From an uncultured Schlesneria sp. (lineage in GTDB: Bacteria; Planctomycetota; Planctomycetia; Planctomycetales; Planctomycetaceae), in the NCBI GenBank assembly GCA_903840265.1, contig CAIMFH010000111.1, positions 1-40,419 on the forward strand: a stretch of DNA of 40,419 nucleotides, read 5' to 3'. A program made the translations under genes and the position numbers. The notes below the pieces were generated by a model. The model saw nothing but the letters and a program-made list of their open reading frames with translations. It did not search any database and was not told the origin of the DNA. Below are positions 17,797 to 23,863 of this stretch, one piece after another. How positions within the stretch are numbered: the first letter of the stretch is position 1; each line of letters opens with the position of its first letter.

Positions 17797-19872
17797 GTGG
17801 TCTGTCCATCTGATGAGATCCTGAGAAGTTTTCTGAGTGGCGAGACCGACCAGGTCACGTCGACTGAAACGGTCCTGCACGTCGTTCAATGCGTCTCCTG
17901 CCGCGACGTCATTGCCGGCTGGAATGAGAAACCACGTCTTGAGCAGATCCTTCGGACGCTGGCTGATGGTAGCGGAATCGGCCCACCACCGCCGGGATCC
18001 ACTCGGCATGCGGTTCCCACAATCGACGAGACGCAGATTTATCCTCGCTCCCCGCTTCGCAGGATTGGGCAGTACGACTTGCTGAGAAGCATTGGACGCG
18101 GCGGCGGCGGCGAAGTCTTTGAAGCGATGCATGTTCGCCTGCGTCGTCGGTTGGCCGTAAAGATTCTATCTAAGAAAGACACGGCCGACGAAACCGTTCG
18201 CCGGCGTTTCTTTCGCGAGATGGAGTCGATCGGGCAGCTCAATCATCCGCATATCGTGCATGCTCACGACGCCGGGGAAGTGGACGGCACGCTTTACCTG
18301 GCGATGGAATTGGTCGACGGTGAAAACGTCGAACTGCTCGCTCGCCGAGTCGGACCACTCCCTGTCGCTGAAGCCTGTGAAATCATCCGGCAAGCCGCTT
18401 TGGGCTTGCAGCACATTCACCAGAATGGACTCGTTCATCGAGACCTCAAGCCCTCCAACCTGCTGACCTCGGCCGCCGGGGTAAAGATCGCCGACCTCGG
18501 GCTCGCGCTGTTGCATCGAGAAAATTCTCAAGACGATCAACTCACCGGCAACCACACGATCTTGGGGACGGCTGACTACATCGCGCCCGAGCAGACCGAG
18601 AAGTCGCACCACGTCGACATCCGCGCCGATATCTACAGTCTCGGGTGTACTTTGTTCCGGCTGCTGTCGGGCCAGCCGCCGTTCGCCAGTCCCGAAAACA
18701 ACACGCCGATGAAGAAGATGTGGGCTCACCAGGCTCATCCGATTCCAAACATACAGCGATTCCGCTCTGATGTTCCCGCCCAACTCGTCGCGCTGATCAA
18801 CAAGTTGATGGCGAAAGATCCCAACGATCGCTTCGCCGAACCTTGTGAACTAGCCGAAGCGTTGCTCCCGTTCAGCCAAGCCTCTGATGTCCCTTCTCTC
18901 ATTCTGCCTGGGTTGGCGGGCTCGGTGCCAAGCGGTCGGAGTGCTACCGATCGTGATTCTGGCAATGCCTCAAAAACACCTTCGCTGTCCAGTCAGCCCA
19001 CCGTGGTGAATGCTCAAACGGCTCAGGTTCCGCGGCAGTCGACGGCGATCATCGGCATGTCAGTCTGCTTCGTGGCCCTGCTGGCCTGGATGGCGTTCCA
19101 GCAATTGCGATCCCCCACCATGCGGACGAGCGGAACTCAAGATCAGTCTCTCGTAGGTATCACCCCTGCTCCGGCGGAAGATCCGCTCGTTGTTCCTAAG
19201 CCAGTTAAAACAAATGGTGCGGGCTTAGAGTCATCGTCTGGACCAGTGGCCATGGACTGGCAGGCTGAATTCGGTCAAGTTCCAATCGACGTGCCGTGGG
19301 GACGTCTCAAGGACATCGGCTCCGCACGCATTGACGAGGGGATCGGAGCTCTCGTTGTTCAGGCTCGCAAGTCGATTCGGCTCGCCCAACTTGGCGAAAT
19401 CGAACCTGAAAACCACGGACTGACTCTCAAGCTCAAAGTTCACGGTCAGTCACGGCGCGGTGAATTCGGCGTCTACTTCGGATTTCGCAAAGACCAAAGT
19501 GACCCGCCGCAGTTCATCCAATTCCAGGCCATCGCCGTGGTCCATTCGTCTCCAGGCCAAAGCATCGACAACGTGCTCGTGCGCCGCAGCCGCGAGACCT
19601 TCTATATTGAAAGCGGCAAATCTGAATCGACGAGGAACAGTCACATTCGAGTCCAGCTCCCGGTCTCTGCGGACAATCTCAACTTCGAAGTGAAATTGCT
19701 CCAAAATTCGGTCGCCGAGATCAAATTTGCGGATTTCGTGTGTCCCACGCTTTGTACAAATGAACAAAATTCTTACTATTTGCCGTCAGACTACGACGGG
19801 CCTTTTGGGTGCTTCGTCAACGACACTTCTGCGTGGTTCAGCAATCCTCGTCTTCAACGGATTCTCCCATGA
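17797..19872 (+). CDS. Membrane-anchored Ser/Thr protein kinase (Pkn/Hanks type)
   Basis: 691 residues with the GTG at 17797. The N-terminus has a zinc-finger-like H-x3-C-x2-C motif (HVVQCVSC, 28-35), as in anti-sigma-factor zinc domains. The kinase domain (about 90-360) has the Gly loop GRGGGGEVF (100-107), Lys122, HRDLKPSN (214-221), DLG in place of DFG (233-235), APEQ (263-266) and RADIYSLG. A Ser/Thr-rich linker leads to one membrane helix (about 416-436), and an extracytoplasmic beta-rich domain of about 210 residues follows, of unknown ligand. An in-frame GTG at 17737 would add 20 residues read from a dispersed repeat, so the later GTG is preferred: it follows GGGAAG by five bases and puts the CPSDEILRSFLSG segment at the N-terminus. 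The stop overlaps the next start (ATGA). Confidence 0.9.
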   Translation: MVCPSDEILRSFLSGETDQVTSTETVLHVVQCVSCRDVIAGWNEKPRLEQILRTLADGSGIGPPPPGSTRHAVPTIDETQIYPRSPLRRIGQYDLLRSIGRGGGGEVFEAMHVRLRRRLAVKILSKKDTADETVRRRFFREMESIGQLNHPHIVHAHDAGEVDGTLYLAMELVDGENVELLARRVGPLPVAEACEIIRQAALGLQHIHQNGLVHRDLKPSNLLTSAAGVKIADLGLALLHRENSQDDQLTGNHTILGTADYIAPEQTEKSHHVDIRADIYSLGCTLFRLLSGQPPFASPENNTPMKKMWAHQAHPIPNIQRFRSDVPAQLVALINKLMAKDPNDRFAEPCELAEALLPFSQASDVPSLILPGLAGSVPSGRSATDRDSGNASKTPSLSSQPTVVNAQTAQVPRQSTAIIGMSVCFVALLAWMAFQQLRSPTMRTSGTQDQSLVGITPAPAEDPLVVPKPVKTNGAGLESSSGPVAMDWQAEFGQVPIDVPWGRLKDIGSARIDEGIGALVVQARKSIRLAQLGEIEPENHGLTLKLKVHGQSRRGEFGVYFGFRKDQSDPPQFIQFQAIAVVHSSPGQSIDNVLVRRSRETFYIESGKSESTRNSHIRVQLPVSADNLNFEVKLLQNSVAEIKFADFVCPTLCTNEQNSYYLPSDYDGPFGCFVNDTSAWFSNPRLQRILP

Positions 19873-20621
19873 TTGTCAATCTGACTGACGAACTCAAAAA
19901 CCTGAAGATCTCTCTTCATCTCTCGCTCGAGTCCGTGACCGTCGGCCACCAACGGATTACGTCAGCGAACTCTGTGAACGTCACCGCCAAACCGGGAGGC
20001 AAGTTCGATGTCGATATTGACGCCTCGACCTGCAAAGTTTGGGCGAAATGGTTCGCGGTGACGGGGGCGGGAACGATTTCGACCCCTGCAAATCCGTTTG
20101 AAAACGATGGAGGACACCTCTTTATCGACGGACTAAATGCTCCCATCCCGGTGACTGAAATTACTCCGAATTTGAACGGCAATGACACGGTGATCGTCGT
20201 CGTGTGGTCGCTAGACACGGGGGCCGGCGGGTTCGGCCCAACGCGTGAGGGTCGAGCGGTTGTCTCCAGTTCCAGCAGTTCGTCGAGCAGCAGTTCATCA
20301 TCGTCAAGTAGCTCATCAAGCAGCAATTCCCCACCAAGCAGTTCATCTTCCAGCAGTTCTCCGTCGCCCTCCAGTAGCTCTAGTTCTCCGTCGCCCTCCA
20401 GCAGTTCAAGCAACTCCAGCACTTCAACTGTGTCGAATAGTTCCAGTAGCTCGAGCAAGTCAAGCAGCAGCATCAGTTCGGGATCGATAAGCAGCATCAG
20501 TAGTAGCAGTTCTAACTTGCCATCAAGTTCTTCGAGTTCTCCCAGCACGAGCAGCGTGTCCAGCGGCCCCAGCCGGATGTCGAGCAGCAGTCCATTCACG
20601 CATGGCAAATCCAAAAAGTAA
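19869..20621 (+). CDS. Polyserine-tailed protein translationally coupled to the kinase
   Basis: 250 residues. Residues 1-132 form a plausible small beta-rich domain (IVNLTDELKNLKISLHLSLE through VIVVVWSLDTGAGGFGPTREG) of no family I recognise. Residues 133 to about 242 are almost entirely Ser with scattered Pro, Thr, Asn, Lys and Ile; the end is basic (FTHGKSKK). No signal peptide or membrane helix is visible. The ATG at 19869 overlaps the kinase stop codon by ATGA, so the two should be co-translated. Upstream extension to 19809 would lie inside the kinase gene and is rejected. Serine tracts of this kind may be linkers or surfaces for modification, and the neighbouring Ser/Thr kinase makes phosphorylation a natural guess, but nothing in the sequence proves it. 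Confidence 0.75.
   Translation: MIVNLTDELKNLKISLHLSLESVTVGHQRITSANSVNVTAKPGGKFDVDIDASTCKVWAKWFAVTGAGTISTPANPFENDGGHLFIDGLNAPIPVTEITPNLNGNDTVIVVVWSLDTGAGGFGPTREGRAVVSSSSSSSSSSSSSSSSSSSSNSPPSSSSSSSSPSPSSSSSSPSPSSSSSNSSTSTVSNSSSSSSKSSSSISSGSISSISSSSSNLPSSSSSSPSTSSVSSGPSRMSSSSPFTHGKSKK
20265..20590 (+). repeat. Low-complexity serine-codon tract with a 27-bp tandem repeat
   Basis: The coding strand is built from AGC, AGT, TCA, TCG, TCT and TCC serine codons in mixed order. This mixing suggests selection for serine rather than simple slippage of one triplet. Within it a 20-base unit AGTTCTCCGTCGCCCTCCAG occurs at 20355-20374 and again at 20382-20401, a 27-bp period encoding SSPSPSSSS. Confidence 0.8.
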
Positions 20622-20717
20622 GGGGTCCACAGAGCCACAGAGCTGGGCAACGAATCTACGTCGGCCAACTGCGTGGTCCGCAGGCGAGCCGCGCTGTGTT
20701 TGCACAAGGAGGTCTCT

Positions 20718-21374
20718 ATGTGCCGCGCCTTGTTCACATTTTTTGGCGTTCTCGTTGCCGCCACGTTGGCAGACACCGACCCACCCGCCATCAAACAGCC
20801 TGAATTGGCGAAAGATTTGCGAACGCGTGTCGAGTGGGAACAGCGGCTCCGCACGGAATCGGTCGAGTTCTGTCTGGAGCACAAGCTGATGGTTGGGGCC
20901 GTCGACCTCGAATCGCTCGACCCCAAAGTCGCGGCGAACTACAACGCGCTTAAGCTACGCTTGAAAGACGCGGACAGTCAGAACGTCATCTGGCTGAAAG
21001 AAGTTGTCACCAAACATGGCTGGCCGAGTAAATCTCTCGTGGGAGGCCAGGGAGCTAAAGATGCCTGGATTCTGGTCCAGCACGCCGTCACCGATCGAGA
21101 CTTCCAACAGAAATGTCTCGATCTGATGAAAACCCAGCCGAAGGATGAAGTCGATCCTCGCGACACCGCCTACCTCACCGATCGAGTCCTAATCGGCACC
21201 GGCAAACGGCAACTCTATGGTACCCAAGTCATCTTCAAAGACGGCAAATTCGTCCCCAACCCCATCGAAGACGCCGACCAGGTCGACGAACGTCGCAAAG
21301 CCATCGGGATGGAACCTCTCCAAGAGTATTTGAAATTCGTGGAGCAGGCATATTTACCGGCCGAAAAAAAGTGA
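20718..21374 (+). CDS. Secreted DUF6624 protein
   Basis: 218 residues with a signal peptide (MCRALFTFFGVLVAATLA, then DTDPP). The body has the features I associate with DUF6624: a helical N-terminal part, then KHGWPSKSLVGGQGAKDAW, LVQHAVTDRDFQQKCLDLM, EVDPRDTAYLTDRVL, a YGTQ strand, and PIEDADQVDERRKAIGMEPLQEYL. The biochemical function of the family is unknown. Start fixed by an ideal AAGGAGG five bases before the ATG at 20718; an upstream in-frame GTG/ATG region has no such site. It follows the polyserine gene by 96 bases and may belong to the same transcript. Confidence 0.82.
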   Translation: MCRALFTFFGVLVAATLADTDPPAIKQPELAKDLRTRVEWEQRLRTESVEFCLEHKLMVGAVDLESLDPKVAANYNALKLRLKDADSQNVIWLKEVVTKHGWPSKSLVGGQGAKDAWILVQHAVTDRDFQQKCLDLMKTQPKDEVDPRDTAYLTDRVLIGTGKRQLYGTQVIFKDGKFVPNPIEDADQVDERRKAIGMEPLQEYLKFVEQAYLPAEKK

Positions 21375-21436
21375 TGCACCGTCACCGTGATCTCTTCGCG
21401 ATTGACCGCATGGCGACGGTCGCGTGATCAAAATTG

Positions 21437-22240
21437 CTATTTCTTCGTCTGTTCCTTTAGAAACTTCACGATCATCGCAGGGGCTTCGCTTGGAAATTTG
21501 TGGCCGCCGGGATTAATCGCCGAGACGAACGGCGTCCCTGTTTTTGACTGGTAGATCGTGCAGGTCAAATCTCCTGCCTTAGCCCATTCGGTTCCCTCGC
21601 CGTCGACACCATTCAGCTTTCTTAACGCCTCCATCGTCCGCTTCTGCCATTCCCATTTGACGAGTGGGTCTGTTTCGCCAGCCACGTGCAAGACGGGTTT
21701 CGGTTTCAAGTTGCGGATTTCAATGCCTGGAATTGCCGCGGAGGGGGCGACTGCCGCAAACACATCGCCACGAGTGGCCCACAATAAGTACGTGAATGCC
21801 CCACCGTTGGAATGCCCTGTGGCGTAGATGCGTTTATCATCGATCTTGTAGTCAGACTTCAATGACGCCAGAACGGCGTCGAAGAATTTCAGATCTCGAT
21901 CGTTCTGATCGCCACGACCAGGCTGCCATCCCGGGCGCTTGCCTTCAGAATCGGTCAACTTTCCCGGTGTGTTCAGACCCTGCATGTAGACGACGACCGC
22001 TTCCGGCCAGATCGTGTGATACGAAAATGATCGTGCTGCGTGATTCATGGTCCCGCCATGTCCGTGAAACGCAAACACGATGGGCGCGGCCGATCGATTG
22101 GCCGAGTCTGGAACATGCACCAGTGCGGTCCGTGCGACTCCCTCGACGGTCCAGTTCCTTTCTGTAACCGGACTGTCCGCCGCCCTAGCCCATGGCAATC
22201 CTGCTGACATCAGTAGTAGCAGGCTGGCAGTAATTCGCAT
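21437..22240 (-). CDS. Secreted alpha/beta-hydrolase, PHB-depolymerase/feruloyl-esterase-like
   Basis: 267 residues with a signal peptide (MRITASLLLLMSAGLPWARA, then ADS). The sequence fits the LpqC/polyhydroxybutyrate depolymerase family of esterases. The oxyanion region is VFAFHGHGGTMN, the nucleophile elbow is YATGHSNGGAF (catalytic Ser in GHSNG), an Asp candidate lies in VAGETDPLVKW, and the His candidate is near the end in NPGGHKFP. Likely an extracytoplasmic esterase acting on a polymer or aromatic ester. ATG at 22240 is preferred to a TTG at 22264 because it begins the signal peptide directly. Confidence 0.85.
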   Translation of the reverse strand: MRITASLLLLMSAGLPWARAADSPVTERNWTVEGVARTALVHVPDSANRSAAPIVFAFHGHGGTMNHAARSFSYHTIWPEAVVVYMQGLNTPGKLTDSEGKRPGWQPGRGDQNDRDLKFFDAVLASLKSDYKIDDKRIYATGHSNGGAFTYLLWATRGDVFAAVAPSAAIPGIEIRNLKPKPVLHVAGETDPLVKWEWQKRTMEALRKLNGVDGEGTEWAKAGDLTCTIYQSKTGTPFVSAINPGGHKFPSEAPAMIVKFLKEQTKK

Positions 22241-22255
22241 GATCAGTTCCAGAGA

Positions 22256-22432
22256 ATGTACCAATTCGTCGAGCTCAACCGCATCAAGCAGTACTCTTTC
22301 CTCGCGAAATCGGACATGGTGTTTAACACCATCGCCGTCGAAAAGTTTCTGTCGACGATTTCAGTGGATATCATTCAGCCGCGCAGCCTACCATTCGCGG
22401 GGCCGATCTGTCACGACCGTCTTGGTCCCTGA
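22256..22432 (+). CDS. Small hypothetical ORF, or gene fragment (58 aa)
   Basis: An ATG at 22256 opens a 58-codon frame ending with TGA at 22430-22432. Third positions are mostly G or C, like the genuine genes here, and the translation (MYQFVELNRIKQYSFLAKSD, then MVFNTIAVEKFL) looks like normal globular protein rather than the Arg/Ser-rich shadows. It starts only 15 bases from the divergent esterase start and its end overlaps the opposite-strand gene at 22411. It may be a real small gene, a decayed fragment, or chance; no family recognised. Confidence 0.25.
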   Translation: MYQFVELNRIKQYSFLAKSDMVFNTIAVEKFLSTISVDIIQPRSLPFAGPICHDRLGP

Positions 22433-22710
22433 AATTCGGGCGGACTGTGGCCGAATTGAGTCGGAAATGGAGCCGCCTGGAAGGTCGCCAGATACTCGAA
22501 ATGCCCGTCATGCATAGTTTCGTCGATGAGTTGAAGTCCGGCTTCCGAGAAGTTTCCACCTCCCATCGTGACCAGCAAATTCAGAACTGCTTCTGAGGCG
22601 TCTGAACCGAAGACAGCCGTAAAAAGTTCGTCACCGAAGTATGCGATCCAGCGGCCATCCCGCAATTCAACAATGACGCGGGCCGCCCGCATTGATGCCA
22701 GTCCAGCCAA
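22411..22710 (-). CDS. Small hypothetical protein, possibly HicB-like fold
   Basis: 99 residues. TTG start at 22710 preceded by GAGGAAG at five bases; an internal ATG at 22692 has no such site. The first half (RVIVELRDGRWIAYFGDELFTAVFGSDASEAVLNLL) recalls the W-x-A...G-x-[TS]-x-x-EA-x-x-x-L pattern of HicB-type antitoxin domains, but the match is loose and no HicA partner is adjacent. Residue composition and codon use look genuine. The gene lies upstream of the esterase on the same strand, 170 bases away. Confidence 0.5.
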   Translation of the reverse strand: MAGLASMRAARVIVELRDGRWIAYFGDELFTAVFGSDASEAVLNLLVTMGGGNFSEAGLQLIDETMHDGHFEYLATFQAAPFPTQFGHSPPEFQGPRRS

Positions 22711-23086
22711 GTGCTCTTCCTCTGAGTTGGCGACCTAAGTGCTCAGGTTGCTGCACTGACGGAAGAATCTAACGCTTCGTCGCGATCAAGAAATCCACCC
22801 GTTTGCAGTGCGAACATATCGCTGCGTGTCCCTTCGTTCTGTTAACCAGTTCACAGACGGCACTTTGAGAAGGACGATTCTGCAGTCCCTTCTGACACCC
22901 GCCGGCGGAAACGGGCTCCGACGCTCACAAATGGCACGCCTCTTCTATAAGTGACTGTCATGTAATTGCTTGTGAATTGTTTTGCGGTTTTCCCTGAAAA
23001 TCAGATTAGCTCGGTAACAATCCGGTGCGAGTTTCGCTTCGAGAAACAGTCGGGCCATTACCGCAGCATTGGAAGGATCAGAAATT
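22711..23086. other. Intergenic region upstream of the ABC operon
   Basis: About 375 bases between divergent genes. I see no convincing reading frame. A bulged inverted repeat (AGAAGGAC around 22868 with GTCCCTTCT around 22886) and an AT-richer stretch near 22955-23010 that may carry the ABC promoter are the only notable items. Confidence 0.45.
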
Positions 23087-23863
23087 ATGCAACCGATCGT
23101 TCGAATTCTCGATATCAGCAAACGTTACGGCGAATTCACCGCCGTCGATGGTCTGACATTAGACATTCCTGCTGGCGGTATCTTCGCGCTGCTGGGGCCT
23201 AACGGTGCCGGCAAAACGACACTGATGAAAATGCTGATGGGAATGCTTCAGCCGACCCGCGGCGACCTGACCGTCGGCGGCCTGTCCGCCTTCCGCGACA
23301 GTGTCGAAGTCAAGCGGATCGTTGGCTATCTGCCAGACGAACCGGTGTTTTACGACTACATGCGCGGACGCGAAATCATCCGCTTCGTCGGCGAGATGCA
23401 TGGCCTGCATCCCCTGCTCATTGAGGGTCGCAGCGCAGACCTCGCTGAACGGCTCCTGCTGACGGACGCCCTCGACGAATTTGCTGAAAACTATTCGCGC
23501 GGCATGAAGAAAAAGCTCGGCCTGATCTGCGCGATGTTACACGAACCAGAACTGCTGGTGCTTGATGAACCGACCAACGGGTTGGATCCGCACGGGACAC
23601 TGGTGCTGCACGAACTGATGCGGGAAGTCGCCTTTTCAGGTCGAACGGTCTTGTTCTCGACCCACTTGCTCGACCAGGCACAGCGGCTCTGCAATCGGAT
23701 TGCCGTCGTTCACCATGGAAAGCTGGCAGCGGAAGGCACGCTGAGCGATCTGCAGAGCCGCTTTGGAACCAGCGAAAGCTTGGAGTCGTTGTTCTTCCGA
23801 CTGACCGAGTCGGCAACGGACAGTGCAGTTGATTGCTCTGGCAAGGAAGGAGTCTTGTCATGA
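23087..23863 (+). CDS. ABC transporter ATP-binding protein
   Basis: 258 residues, a complete ATPase of the ABC-2/export class. Walker A is GPNGAGKTT, the Q-loop region is VGYLPDEPVFYDYM, the signature is YSRGMKKKLGL, Walker B is LLVLDEPTNGLD, and the H-loop is FSTHLLDQ. The signature has RGMKKK in place of SGGQ, common in ABC-2-type exporters. It hydrolyses ATP to drive the permease encoded next, whose start overlaps its stop by ATGA. The ATG at 23087 was chosen because GGAAGGA lies upstream; the in-frame TTG at 23069 would place that site inside the gene. Substrate unknown. Confidence 0.93.
   Translation: MQPIVRILDISKRYGEFTAVDGLTLDIPAGGIFALLGPNGAGKTTLMKMLMGMLQPTRGDLTVGGLSAFRDSVEVKRIVGYLPDEPVFYDYMRGREIIRFVGEMHGLHPLLIEGRSADLAERLLLTDALDEFAENYSRGMKKKLGLICAMLHEPELLVLDEPTNGLDPHGTLVLHELMREVAFSGRTVLFSTHLLDQAQRLCNRIAVVHHGKLAAEGTLSDLQSRFGTSESLESLFFRLTESATDSAVDCSGKEGVLS

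Noticed and set aside
17343-17813. 156-codon plus-strand frame between the divergent genes
   Set aside because: Trp/Arg/Ser/Pro-rich translation without domains, overlaps the repeat and the kinase start in another frame.
19916-20926. Minus-strand frame of 336 codons with a Leu/Glu/Asp-rich product
   Set aside because: The Leu-Leu-Glu-rich segment is simply the antisense reading of the serine tract.
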